DNA of 64,000 bases from Gadus chalcogrammus (taxonomy: Eukaryota; Chordata; Actinopteri; Gadiformes; Gadidae). This document shows positions 1 to 13,580 of the stretch, one piece after another. The DNA lies in contig NC_079412.1 in NCBI RefSeq assembly GCF_026213295.1, forward strand, positions 17,832,956-17,896,955, written 5' to 3'. Under the pieces are notes generated by a model. That model worked only from the letters and a program-made list of their open reading frames with translations, had not been told where the DNA came from and did no database searches. The position numbers and the translations under genes are program-made. How positions within the stretch are numbered: position 1 is the first letter of the stretch; each line of letters opens with the position of its first letter.

Positions 1-3000
1 TCTTACAGGATGATGGGGGGACTCGCTGCGTTCGTCACGGCTGCCTCTCCAGCGGTCAGCATCCACTGCAAAACACCTGAAAGACGTGCATAGAGTGGAA
101 TGTAGTATTGATGTTTATTCATGACTGCTTTTTAAGCAGACGCCTTCATCCGAAATGACCTAGTGATAGAGAGTAGACTCAAGTCATTAAGGAGCACGGG
201 ATAGGATGCCTGGGTCTAAATCCAGAACTTATTGGCTCAGCTCATACTGCCGCACAACCACCTCTAATCTGTCCTGCCCCAGCCCCCTTAACCATGTAAA
301 GCGTGTGTTGCAAGAGTGTATAGATAAAGGCTGTCAGACTGTTCTCATGCTGTGCCCTGCTTTTAGGGCTGACCAGTCTAAATATTAGTCTTGATGAGCG
401 AGCGGTAACAAGAGAGAAGCGCATCACACCGTCTGATAGACTGGGTATGTCACAGTTCCCTCGCAGCCGACAAGTAATGGTGCCTCCTGGCAGAATTACA
501 TTGATGAAACCATTAATTCTGTAAACACAAATTGCACTGAACTTTTCAAATCCCAGACAAAGTGCCAGAGCAAACGCTAATGGACAATTTATCTAAATGA
601 ATTCATTTGTTTCTCATTACTCAGTGGTTGGATTTTATTTTGTGCTTTTTTTTTGGGCGACATCACCCGATGATCACTCAGTATATGTTCTGTCTGGGCC
701 TCGATCAGTTTTTTTAAAGTGTGATCGTTGCTCATTTCACTGCGCTCTAATATGCTTTTTCAGTGAGTTGCACGGCAGCTGTAGACAGCATCTGAATGGA
801 ATATCCTCCTGTTAGTTCTGTTCATTTGAATATTGGAAGACCTGTTGTGATTCAATCACTCACAGCAATCCAAATTAGCAGTCATCTGATTGATGACACT
901 TATTGATGAGTACACAATTTCAGCAATACTTCACGTTCATTGTAACTCAAGATTTAAAATGAGATTAAAACGTTAAGACAAAAAAATATATAATTTCATT
1001 ATAATTAATTTCATAATGATCAAATAAGATTTAAATTATGCATAACTTGGAGTTTTGGTTTGAAATGCAGCTGCACGTTATTTCCATTTCGCCCCAAAAA
1101 AACACTTTGCGTTCAAGAAGTGATACTTAAGAATAGCCTCCATTTATCTAGTGAATTGCCCGACCCAAAATGTTAAAGAGAAGCCGAACCGTTGCGTTGA
1201 ATAGAGGCTGATGCTAATGCTTTTACGTCTCTCCTTATCAGCAAAGTTCCCCTGAGGATTATTGTAATCCCCTGCCAGTTTGGCCACAATTGTTTGATTT
1301 AATAAGCCAACATATTGTGGCGGAAATGTGTTTTTGTTATATAATGACTGTGTGCTGAGGATATGCCAGCAGAGGCAGATTTAGCTTAGCTCAGCCCGCT
1401 AGCACCCTGACTGGTAGTGGCACCCGAGTATTATTGAGAGAGAAAGAGGTTTTCATTCCTGCCTGGTGTCTTCGAACGTTGTTAAAGATTAATTAAGATT
1501 TGAGCAGCAAAAGGAGGAAATAGAGTTTTGCTCAAATGAACACTCCAAAAGAAAACTATTCATTGACACAGATGTTGTGTAAGCATATGAAAGCTTGTGT
1601 CTGCTCAGCAGTTGCGAAGACAGTTCATTTGCAGACTGCTGTGTTTGGATTGTTAGTAATATTAAGAAACTACACACATAGAGATTCACCGTCACTACAA
1701 AATATATAATCCGAAAGCAGTGGCAAACTGGCTCAAATTGGACCAGTTTCCATAGTGTGTAATGTTCCCAAAATAGCGCCTTATGAGGGGAGGGCAAGGA
1801 AAGATTAGATTTGTACAAGTGTTAGGGTTAAGTCAATTGTTGTGATCATCCTGATTATGTTACATGGATATTTGTTTTAATTTTCAATCTTAACAAGCTA
1901 AATTCAACAGAGTCAATAAATGCTGCATTTCCGTTAAGTGCATACAATAAAACAACTAACTCCTGCATCTTTGTTTGATCTGATTTTGCTGAGTTTTTTC
2001 TGCAAAAAAAACAAGAGCAGTTACAGAACAGATATTCAGGTTTCAGCGAAAGGCAGCATTTTCTCCTTACCTTCTGTCATGCGGACACAGGGCCGTAGAC
2101 AAGGTTTGAGGAATGGTGAGGTCCAGGCGGGGGTTGAGTTTTCAGTTGCGGGGGCTCAGTTTTGTTGGGGGGTGGGATAGGGTGGTGCTCAGCTCACACA
2201 CGCACCAACAGATGTCAGAGACGGCGGACACAAAGTAACAAGGCTCAACTGAATGAAGCGTTTCCTCATCTCGGAGAAGTTCTCTTTTGTGCATTTTTAG
2301 TATCTAATTTAATTTTTATCTCGATGAAATTATGGAGATCCGGACTTCGTTGACCTCATAGCTGGCCATGGGCCTGGGCGGACATGATCCAGCTACGCTA
2401 ATGTCTGTTTGGCTGTGATTAGCAGCCATCAGAATGCTCTTTAAAACAACCGAGTCCATCCCAGCAGTGGTGTTCTTCATACTGCGCTGTCTGTAGGGGT
2501 ACAGGCTACATGCTGCAGACCACGCCATGCGGATGAGTTGATAGTCAGACTCCTGAACCCAAGCGTTTGTCTCTTGGCTGATCTCCCTGACGACATGTCG
2601 AAAAGGCCCCGTCTCTCTCTGGTCTTAGTTGAATTATTTAGCCTCTATTTGAAGTAGTTGGATCATGTTGATCGGCCTGGCTGGTGTCTATTCACAATCT
2701 CTACTAAGGTAGAAATGTAGACTGCATGTTGTTGTTGCTGCTTGGTTTTGTATGTGCTCATCATCTTTAGTCAACACACACAAAAAAAGACAAAACTGAT
2801 TTTTTTCAAACAGTTCTCCTGCATTCTTCTGTGTTGTTTCCACCCCTCAAAGCGGCTGTAATCTTCCAAAGGATTTATTGACAAAGTAATCACCGTTTGG
2901 CAGTTTGCCCATATCATTTTTTGTCATTATTTGTGTTTCTATCATTATGCTTGAGGATGCCCGTAACAAACGGCGGCTTAATGAGCTGCTCACAGGGTAG

Positions 3001-3594
3001 GCAGCACATTAAATATCACTGACTTTCACTCTGTCATCCCCTGTGTCGCCGTGCAGAGATTCAGCCCTTCATCATTGTCGCAACACAGTACATTGCAAAT
3101 ATTTCGATGATATAGCTGCTTCTGATGATGCATCGTGTTTTCATAGCATACATAATTCCTATTCTAATTATCCACTATTCACGTGAACACAACTGCATGG
3201 GCATCTAGTGGCATGGTCTTATATTTCCCATGGGTCTACACCGGGTTTATTAGCATCAAACCACATACAACAGATTAGGTTGTGCATGCATGACAAATTC
3301 AAATGAATTTGAAACTATGACTTTCACTTTAAACCCAGAACAGGTTCCCTTGGTAACAGACTCAAACAAACGCTTGTCTATTTTCACCCGGCACATCAGC
3401 GTCTGAATCAAGCATGGAGCGGGAGACGTTATGATGTGTTTCTTCTTGATCAACTGAAATCACAATCACCAACCGTTTTTTTACACTCTTAGTGGACCTC
3501 AACAGATGTCTCACCCACGCCTTAGAGCACAAGGCTGCCACGCTTTTATTTTGTAGTGGACAAATTAAGAGCATGAACTGAATATGCATGAATA

Positions 3595-3598
<4 letters not shown>
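1..3598. other. intergenic, no gene recognised
   Basis: No reading frame here has the length, composition or splice context of a real exon. The DNA is AT-rich and of mixed complexity. A stretch near 1225-1330 (around CTCCTTATCAGCAAAG and CAATTGTTTGATTTAATAAG) has the look of a conserved non-coding element: complex sequence, no repeats and several homeodomain-like cores. That is a judgement by eye. Confidence 0.5.
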
Positions 3599-3660
<62 letters not shown>

Positions 3661-3855
3661 CACACATCTCTGTCTCCCACCACACCCATCTTCTCACCTC
3701 CATCTCTCTCTCTCTCTCTATCTCTCCCCCACCTCTCTCTCTCCCCACACATCTCTCTATCTCCCAGCCTTTCTCTCTTTTTCCGCACACATATCTGTCT
3801 CCCCACACCTCTCTCTATGTCCCTCACCCACTCTCTCCCCCCAGCATCTCTCTCT

Positions 3856-3919
<64 letters not shown>

Positions 3920-3956
3920 CCAGCCACTCTCTCCCAAAACACCTCTCTCTATCACT
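3599..3956. repeat. compound CT-rich microsatellite
   Basis: Two nearly pure (CT)n runs, about 3599-3658 and 3859-3917, are joined by a degenerate CT/CCCCACA-rich stretch. The open frames across it (Leu-Ser runs one way, Arg-Glu runs the other) are artefacts of the repeat. Confidence 0.95.
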
Positions 3957-4346
3957 TTACCTTACATTTCTAGTGATGAATATCATAAGTAGCTGTGTTG
4001 TCATGACGAAATTGGTCATTATTAACAGTGCAACACAGAGATGCCACTGCATCTTTCTCTGACTGATTCACTTTTAGGTTGAATACCCGTACAGAACTAT
4101 AGGGTATATAGTTCCCTCAAATACGATTTGAGGGACAGGCATGGTTCTCTGCATTGTGCAGTGCTGGCAATGCAGCTCTGATGCTGAATATGCAGTTATA
4201 ATAGTATATGCAGAAGATTCCAAACTTTACACCTCATTACATTAGTGCTTTAAATAAGTGCATGTATCTATACAGCAGTGTACTGTGTCAGCGATGACAC
4301 CACACATGTGTGCATTAATGCACCAAACAACGTTGATTCAGTGTGC

Positions 4347-4549
<203 letters not shown>

Positions 4550-4779
4550 AGCTAGTTAGCAGAACTAAAGAAGGACAGTTACTGCTTAATTCTCCCGCAT
4601 TCCCGAGCTTCCACTTGTTTGAACTGAGAGCCGGATGTGGGGGGGATCTGTTGGCCTGCGCCTCCACTCCCCCCGCCCTGATTCATACCCACGCCACCAT
4701 GTCAAAGGACCACAGTAGTTGTCCTGCAAATGTGTCCGCGCACAGCTAACTAGTTTCCCAATTACCTGTCGAGAAGAGG

Positions 4780-4782
<3 letters not shown>

Positions 4783-4874
<92 letters not shown>
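4783..4874. repeat. (GA)n microsatellite
   Basis: About 46 uninterrupted AG units. It lies only 235 bp beyond the long TG tract, so three different dinucleotide arrays fall within 1.3 kb. Confidence 0.95.
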
Positions 4875-4876
<2 letters not shown>

Positions 4877-5035
4877 TCTGTAGGGACAGAGAAATTCATC
4901 AAATAGTTCCATCTGTAAACGATGGATTATATACAAAGGTATGACGGAGTTCATCTAAGAATAAATATTAGGTTGGAAGGCATTGAGTTCTGTGACTTAT
5001 ATACTTCTGGATAGGAATCCAACTCACGCTTACAC

Positions 5036-5171
5036 ACAGAGACACACACATGCACACAGACACACACACTCACACACACACACCTAAACACATAAGCATA
5101 TTCGACACACACGCATGTGCACACATCCAAGTGCATGTGAAGGTTCACACACACACAAACACACACCCATA

Positions 5172-5227
<56 letters not shown>

Positions 5228-5243
5228 AACACAGACATGCATA

Positions 5244-5280
<37 letters not shown>

Positions 5281-5520
5281 ATACACGCAGACACACATTT
5301 GTACACACACTAACATACACACATCCAAGCGCATGTGAAGGTGCATACACACACACACACACTCACACACACACACAAACACACCAATACAAACACACAC
5401 ATGCATTCGGACACACATTCTCACACATACAAACAAACGCACAAATGCATACGCCCACGCTCACACACACGTACAAACAAACATATACAAACATACACTC
5501 ACACACACATACACACACAT
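5036..5520. repeat. CA-rich compound repeat
   Basis: Nearly 500 bp of (CA)n with interruptions (ATACAAACAC, CATGCA, CACACGCAG). Pure blocks occur at about 5175-5222 and 5247-5275. The phrase CACACATCCAAG-GCATGTGAAGGT occurs twice (near 5121 and 5319), so part of the array grew by duplication of a longer unit of about 200 bp. Confidence 0.9.
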
Positions 5521-8500
5521 GGTGTGTGAGATTCCAAAGCAGTTTATCCTACGGCCTGTTTCTGGAGAACGATAGACAGCCAGAGGGAGCAGTTAAACAA
5601 TGATGTGCTGCTTTCAAGCTATCAACGGTGACAGCAGGTTCTATGTCAGCTATGCTGCGTTGTTGGGTCACAAAATGTGTTCAGCATAAGATCTCCATCT
5701 ATCGATATGCACCCCCCCCCCCACACACTTACTCGCCTAAGGCCTGCCTTGCTGTTTGGGTGGTGGTCTATCGATCCGAGGAGTATTTGATTGGCCTCTC
5801 TAGAGATATGTCTGAGCACAGAGCCAGTAGGAGAACAGAAGGGCATCAGAGCAGGTGGCTACAAAGGGTCTTGCGTCCCAGGTCGGACAGCTGACATAAA
5901 GACCCCGGTGCTGCCCGTAGCCTCTCCCTGGCCAATCAGTGCCCTACCTCAGGAATGGGGGGAGGGGGGGGAGGGGGGGGAGGGAGGAGGCGGACATCCT
6001 GTTTGGGAAGTTAAAGTTTGATTGAAAAATAGCACGTTTATATTTCTACCTATGTTAAAGAGAACTTGTCTTGTTTTGTCAGGCTTTATGGCTTTCATGT
6101 TTCAAAAGAAGAAGCTGCGTGATTTAAAGAAGTAAAGAGGACTATGGAGCACGATTCAAAGAGAGTCGATTCATGGAACTCGGATGCCATTAGACTTAAG
6201 AGTCATCATTAAGGATCTCAAAGAAGAGAAGAATGTTTTTGTTATGTGCAGTGATTCTCAAATGATGTCCTCAGCCCTTCCTCAAAACATTGTCATCTCA
6301 CACTGTCTGTCTTATAAATGTAATGTACTGTTGTTACATGTTGCGGAGAGTGCCACTCCAATTACCTTTTTGTTAGACCCTGCTGAAATTGCTTCGTTCA
6401 ATTTATTCACGGCCAAACCACAATATGAAGGTTCGTAATTGTTGCTGAAGCAATAGATAATTGGATTATTTTCCTGTTCAAACCAATACATGTACCGTAA
6501 ATGTTTTATCATTGCCGGGAATAATGACTTTATATCTTAATTTTCGCTCGTTTCCACGATATCTACCACACTTCCCATGAGCCTCCTCAATTCTCAATTA
6601 ATTAGTAGTCTTGTACGCATTACAACTTTATCCTAGTTTTCACAATTAAACTCATATTTGATTACACTGGAAAATGCTCTCGGCCAATACAAACCGGGAT
6701 TTTAGTAAAAAATCGCACTGTATGTTTTGAAGGCAAATCCCCTGTGGAACCAAGAGGTTCTCAGAATGATCATGTGACCGCAAAGGTCTGAAGCAGTAAG
6801 AAGCCACTTAGCAAAAGGCCATACCTGTTCCCAGACTACCAGCAACCCTGGGCATGGCTGCACTTCTACTTGTTTTACATAAACATATGCCTCACTTTCA
6901 ACTCAGGTTGTCGCTTTGCATCGCTGACACAGCAGCGACTGGTTGGATGTGTGCGTGAGGGGATTTGGGGAAGGGGGCATTCTAATGGCATTTAATTGGC
7001 CATTTGTCTTCTACATAAATGCTTGCAATTTAATGTGTACCTTTGAATTTACACACACAGATCTACACTGATCAGAAGACCAAACTGAAAACTGAAGCTG
7101 ACAGCCCGCCGATAAACTGTCTTCACACGCCCGCCTGCTGCTCCCCCCCCCCCACACACACACACACACACGGTGTGTAATTGTTTTGTTTTGTTCTCTG
7201 ACAACCTAAACTTTACCGTATATGTGCTGCCCGTGATTTCTTGACAAGGTGCCTGACACCAGAAACAGCAGTTGAATAAGAAGTAGAAAGGAGAACTATG
7301 GCATTCATTTGAGATCAGCCTCCGCTCTGAATGGGTCGGACCAAAAGAAGTACGTCAAGGGGGAGGGTGGGCCCTTTGTCATGCTGCGTTTAACTGCCAG
7401 ATTGAATTGTGTTTATTTTGGGATGTACTCTATTACCGTCACTATATTTAAATGCACATAAATTATCCTATGCTCCAAGTATGTCTGAAGTCTGTATTTT
7501 TGTCAGAATGTGTCTACATAGAATAAAGAGAAAATAAAAACGAAGAAACATCCTCCCAAAAGCGTACAGATGGAGTGAATGGATCGGGCTGGAGATACAT
7601 AAGGAGGATGTAAGGGATGGGGTGGCCTGTGCGTAGGCTGACAGCCTGCAATGGGCCCGGCTGATGGTAAATACCTTTACATCCACAGCTGCAGGTCAGC
7701 ATAAGCACACAACAACCGGTACTGAACAGTTCTAAAAAACATACAGAGACTCTCTGAACTCTATTGACTGAAAGAGAAATGTGGGATGAGCTTCAGGGTG
7801 AAAAGGAAGAATCCAACAAATTCAACATCCTAAAATAAAGGAGTTAGAGCTAGAAATTGTTTGATAGAACCTACAAGCCTACACTTTCAATAGTGGTGCA
7901 TTTGAAATGTACAAATGAAAAATGTATAAGTCTGAATCCTGAATGAAGAGAAGTAACCAAGATGCACCATCTCATAGTCTAAGATTTAAGTTAATACAAA
8001 AATATAGAGCTATTGTTTGTGCCCATCAAACCGTGTCAGAAGACCTGCACCGCCAGCCATAATGATTACACAAACATCGTAATTAGGAAATAACTCCTTG
8101 GGTGGATCCCACATTTCCTAGCCAATGTGTTGAATTTGAGAACAAATGTAATTGTTTTCTGCCTGTCCCTCTCCAAACGTTTCCGTCCCTAGCGGGGTGC
8201 GCGCTACAGGCCAGTAGGACCCCATGTGACAGCGATGGACAGATGCATGCTGGGAGTCTCCATGGGTGCGTGTATTGTGAAGCTCGTCCTTGTCCTGGGG
8301 TAAATGACTGACTGCAGGAAGTCTGGTTGTGTGTCCTTGACGCGATGGAGATCAATGGGAAGCGGTGGGAGGCTTGTGTTGTATCAAAAGGGGAACTGAA
8401 ATATAATAAGGGTCTATGGAGTACAGCAATGCATCTGTAATGCGGCCATTCATCTACCGTCTTTCTACACTTTAAAGGAAACCGACCATGCCCTCATCTG

Positions 8501-11500
8501 AAGTGGGAGCCCGCGACAAACACAAATGAATAAATACATCAATAAACCCAAGGTTTGGACCAGAACCATATTTGGCTGTTCATATCGTAGGGAAAATAGT
8601 GTTAAAAGGGAAACTCCATTCCTGGTATAGATAAGCCAGAAGACCGGTATTTTTACTTATCTTCCCCAGGAATGGAATTTTTTTGAGAGATTTATTCAGT
8701 GTAGGACCTGGGCTTGAGCTGAATGGATGCATATAGGGTTCCACTGATCTTATCAAATATTAACAACACTGTTCCATTTATCATTCTAAAACCAGAAGAT
8801 AAACCTTATAATTATAGCCAGCAGTGTTCTGTCATCTCAAGCTGTAATCAAATCCAAATAGAGAAATATCAAAATCCCCATTGATATTGACCTTTTAAAA
8901 TTCAGTTTATACCAGCAAAAGCGGTTGAATAAAACAGTGACAGGATTGCTCTGGAAGAAATCTGTACCAAAAAAGAAAAAGTTGCCACTGGCTGATATTT
9001 TACCTCTTTGTGCGTCTCACGTCTCGCTAGCTCTGGTCCTGAACCAACACACCGGTCTACAGAGGGCGGGAAACACAGTTGGGCACACGGTATGAAACAG
9101 AATGATGAAAAACCAGCTTGTGTTTACACCCCTCCCCTGCTGACAATGTTCTCTCATTCACACCGGTGCACAGCGAAACCTGGACAGCCTTCCTGGCTCC
9201 TCTCATCCGCTAGCATGACAATGGAGGAGTCTGAACCCTCCGTAGAGTAGCCCTGCTGCAAGACAGAAGGCGGCACCAAAGACAGAGCTTTCACAACACT
9301 TATATCGGTAGGAAAGAGTCAGCACCTCCAAGTCTCTGAGTATGGACACAGAGGGCCCTGACGCCGTCACTGGTTCAACAGTCTCTGCCCTTAGCGCTGT
9401 GCATATTGCCCCCCGAATGAGCGCTAGCAGGCGGGGCCCTTTGGCGCTCTGGAACAAGCATTGAACTAGCATAAAACAGCTTGTCTATAGTGAGGAAGAT
9501 CTGGGTGCAGATAACCCTTATCTGCATTTTGAAGTGAAAACTGTGAGGTGTTGTTCCCCGGTGTCTTCATATTAAAGGTGCGATCATCTGTTGAAATAAA
9601 CCGTTACTTTTTTATGTCTTAGGGGCAGAAAAGTTAACATTGGTAAACCATTCAAACATTCCCTTTTGCTCCTAATTTATTGTTTTAATTGGTAAACTAT
9701 GTTGAATTGATTTTTATGAAAGACTGAAAGACAAAATATATCTGGGAGCTATTAGTCAGAATTACTAAAGAGAGTTAGCACATGGAAAACGAAGTGTAGA
9801 TATCCTACAATGTATATATTTTAAATTGACAAAAACCCCTGCAGTGCACAACATTAAACATCCATTAGAAATGCTCGTTCACAGAAATGATGATAGACTA
9901 TTATATAAACTAATGCTAGTTAATGGTTAAGTAATGTACTCGTATTGTGTTAACCATGCATAATGAAATAAAGATATATAAAATTACGCTGAACTATGTT
10001 TTTAATCAACCATGATACATTAGTGGTTAGTGTGATGGGGGAATGTTTCAATCTCTAACAAAGCAACACAGGGAACCCATCATGATTGGCTGATAAACGT
10101 GTCATTAATATGCGGTTAGGGGAACACACAGGAGGCGGGGCCTGTGGTTCCTAAGTGACAGAGCCAATCATAACCTAGAAAACGGACAAACCTAAACACA
10201 ACCACAGAAAAAAAAAAAAAATCAGCCAAAAGACAATTATCACCTCTAGCTGAGGAAAAAAATAGGGGCCCAAGAAAAAAAAGAATATTGGTTGCTAAAA
10301 AACACGTTCCTTTAAATAAAATTTGAATAAAACTACTAAAAAGTATTAACTGTTATTTGCCGTTCCTGAAATTCTGTTGATTAATTATTATAAATTCAGA
10401 TACATTCAGGAAACAAAAACATACCAATCTTACCATTGTGCATTCCGCCCGCACTACTCATTACGTTCATTATTCTAAAGACGAGGTGAACAAATAAATT
10501 GTGTAAAAGAAAACCACACAGCAGGAATTAGAAACAAGTGAGCGCAGGGCTGAATATGTTATTCACATGGATAATTGCTGCTGCAAAACGAATAACATTA
10601 GATGTGTTTTGAAAGTAAACTGCAGGCCATTCAGCAGGCTTGTTGATACACAGAAGTATTAATGCATGCAAACCAACGGAAACGCATCAACTGTGAACAT
10701 AAAAACGGTTAAAGTTCCATAACCCCCCAACACACACCCACAGAGTAACACAGGGACGTTCTTCCTGAATACAGTTCTTGCATATCCATGTTAAGCAGGG
10801 CCGGTCAGTTCAACTGGAGCTTTCTCTTTCGAATAATGATGATTATGAATAATTATGCAAATGTGTACCATCTATAAATAAGTAATCTTCTTTGTGTATG
10901 CTCATCTTAAGTTATCACATCCAAACATATTGCTTTCAATGTCACTGTTTTAGCTCAGTCTTTAATAAATACATTAAAACTGAAATGTGTTTTGTTTTGT
11001 TTTGTTTTGTTGACAGTTGCAAAACAATGGCTCCCCTGTTCTAACGGTGAGTCGGTTCTTCACCATCTGAGGACCAACGGGCTGGAGAGAGACACAGCAC
11101 GCTGGGCCGAGAGAGGTCGATCCAAGTGAACGACAATCTGTTCAATCCTTTTGTGCAAAAAAGCTTTTCCCTTCATCTTTTGGGCCTGGTATCACCACCG
11201 ATTTTTGTTGCAAACAACATTCCACCTGCGTCCACCCCGTGTCAACAAATGATATGTTTACAACCAGCGTACTGTGACCCTAATGGGACTGGAGGTCAAA
11301 GAGCGTGAAAACAAGCCAATGAAGAAAGCTGTGTGCTATCCTTAAGGAGATCTTTGAAGTGACTTCTTCAGTTGAGCTCTAAATGGCCATAGTGTGGTTT
11401 CACAGTCGCTACTCTTAGAGGTCGCACACCATAATACTTGTCTATTTTCCTCTTTACTAGACCCTCGCCAGGGTAAAGCACACCCTCTCCCATGGCTGCC

Positions 11501-12119
11501 TGAACACTAGTTATCAATCAGAGAGATGCACAAACAACACACCGATTTGAATGGAAATGAGGGAACATTCTGACACATTCATTTCGTTCGGTTTGTGGTC
11601 CACGGTCAATGATGTGCGAAGAAAGGATGTGGGCCGCTCCGGTATTCATTTTTTCAAGTTTGATTGATTCTCAGGCATTGCAACTTTCATCAAAATGGCA
11701 ATGTTGATGAAAAACCCTGACAACGGTCATGCATTCAGAGATATTTATCATTGAGTTTTGTGGTCTAAACTTTCCCAAAACATTATCTTGCGTTTTCGCC
11801 CTCAAGCCTATCTGTCAATAGAAAATAGAAAAATAGAAAATATAATCTTTTCCAATTGTTTCCAATGAGGAAAGAGGTGTGCACGTAGCCGCATGCTGAC
11901 TATTAGGCAAACACGCGGCCTTCATCGCTGTTGCTTTTCTCCAGCCTCTAAATCAAAGATCAGATTGAGCCACAACTGTCTTCCTTCAGGTATTAAGTGT
12001 TTATGGGTGGCACCGTACACAGAAAAACCCTACGGTTGATCAATTAAACAATTACATTTCATTTGTTTCATTCAGACATTTAAACAGACCCTCTTCCCCC
12101 CAAAAAAGTAAACATGCCT
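5521..12119. other. intergenic, no gene recognised
   Basis: No supported exon. Minor contents are a G-rich run near 5957-5992, a short C(n)(CA)n tract at about 7142-7170, a foldback sequence at 8611-8680, an A-run near 10207-10220 and a (TTTTG)n run at about 10989-11011. The rest is unremarkable AT-rich DNA. Confidence 0.5.
8611..8680. repeat. foldback (imperfect inverted repeat)
   Basis: The left arm at 8611-8625 (AAACTCCATTCCTGG) pairs with the right arm at 8666-8680 at 14 of 15 positions. A second inner pair, AGATAAG at 8629-8635 with CTTATCT at 8656-8662, extends the stem. It may be a worn MITE or a structured RNA; neither can be shown from this copy alone. Confidence 0.6.
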
Positions 12120-12460
12120 CTAAGAGCGTGTGCCAGGCCGGGGACACGACCTTGGCGCTATACGTTAACATGGCGTCGTTACATATTAAGGGATTAAGGC
12201 TGTGGGCTCATCCTGTGTTGGCGGCGTGTCGGCGGAGCAGGCCGCCGCGGGCCCGGGCCCTGATTGGCTCCGGGATGGCGGCGAGCGGCCCGGCGCCACG
12301 GACACGCCGCCAGGTGCTGTGTCGTGTCCACCTCCCTCCTCCTCTCCGTCGTCCTGAAGGTCACGACTGCGGTGCGTCGTGGTCGGGGAACGGCGGCTTT
12401 AGACGCGCGCCACTGTGCGCAGACAGGTCGGACACTGCCACTTGGCTGCTTGGTAGGACG
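12120..12460. promoter_or_regulatory. CpG island
   Basis: Abrupt GC- and CpG-rich block in AT-rich surroundings, with dense CGCGG/CGGCG words. It contains an inverted CCAAT box (GATTGGCT near 12261) and a YY1-like GATGGCGGC (near 12273), both typical of vertebrate CpG-island promoters. No convincing first exon with a matching downstream exon is visible, so the transcript, if any, is unknown. It may be a promoter of a non-coding RNA or a distal regulatory island. Confidence 0.55.
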
Positions 12461-12936
12461 GAGGGTGGGAGGGGGGGGGGGGTGGGGGTCGGGGGTGTAG
12501 AGAAGAAAGGGGGAAGGCTTTGGCTAGCGGTAAGGGAGGAAGATTTGAGCACGAGTCGAACCACCTTCTCTTCCTCGCGTTCCTCACTTGACGGTTCGCC
12601 TCGTCGGCTTCTCAGGGATTCTGAAGGCGTCCAGTGTTCTTGTAACTTCAGCTAGTTTCATGTTTGTAACTTGGAGGCATAAAGGCTCAAGAGGAACCCG
12701 GCTCGCTTTCAGAGTCCAGCACTTGACGTTGGGGAAACTCAAGCTAAGACAAACATGTGGCTGCAGTGAACTGTATCTACTGCTTGTTTTGTTATCAGAT
12801 GGCCTGTTCGCTCCGATGGCCACTGGTGAAGGAGAGCGGCTAATGAGGTGTGACGGCGGTGAACACGGTGTTAAGGGTAATCCTGCCAGACGAGATCCAG
12901 CTCCCCACAACATGAGACCCGACTCTTAACATGCCG

Positions 12937-13155
12937 TCCAGAGTCAGAGCCAGAGCAAGAGTCAGAGGAGCAAGAGTCATAGCCAGAGCCAGAGCCAGAG
13001 CCAGAGCAAGAGCCAGAGCAAGAGTCAGAGCAAGAGTCATAGCCAGAGCCAGAGCCAGAGCCAGAGCAAGAGTCAGAGGAGCAAGAGTAAGAGCCAGAGT
13101 CAGAGCAAGAGTCAGAGCCAGAGTCAGAGCAAGAGTCAGAGCCAGGGCCAGAGGA
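12937..13155. repeat. hexanucleotide minisatellite (CAGAGC/AAGAGT)
   Basis: About 36 units of a 6-bp motif, mostly CAGAGC, CAGAGT, AAGAGC and AAGAGT. Because the period is a multiple of three and the motif lacks stops, most frames stay open. One plus-strand frame reads Gln-Ser/Lys-Ser dipeptides like an SR-type protein, but a TAA just upstream and the absence of a splice partner argue against coding. Confidence 0.9.
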
Positions 13156-13429
13156 GTGGGGGGAAGGGGACGGGGGAAAGGGAAGGGTAAGGACACAGGG
13201 GGAGGGGGGAGAGAAAGTAGCAGAACATGTTTAGATGTATTCTTTATTTGATTCACTGGGCCTGGATAGGCCCAGTGGCCTCTGCAGGTTTGGTAGTGAG
13301 GAACAAGAACTACAAGGACAGAGAGAGAGTAGGAATCTATATATACCGGGAGAAAGAGAGAGAGACGGCAAGGGAAAGGGGGAGACAGACCTAGACAGAG
13401 ATAGACAAGGGGGAGGGAGGATGAGAAAG

Positions 13430-13472
13430 AAAGAGAGAGAGAAAAGGAGAATGTGAAAGAGAGAGCGCGAGG

Positions 13473-13505
<33 letters not shown>

Positions 13506-13522
13506 CGAGACAGAGAGAGAGA

Positions 13523-13577
<55 letters not shown>

Positions 13578-13580
13578 GGG
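13430..13580. repeat. (GA)n microsatellite, interrupted
   Basis: Purine-only tract of GA repeats with AAA, GCGA and ACAGA interruptions. The longest pure block is about 13528-13553. Confidence 0.9.

Noticed and set aside
12128..12655. 175-codon plus-strand frame in the CpG island
   Set aside because: GC-rich islands keep frames open by chance. The translation has no recognisable domain and runs into a poly-G stretch.
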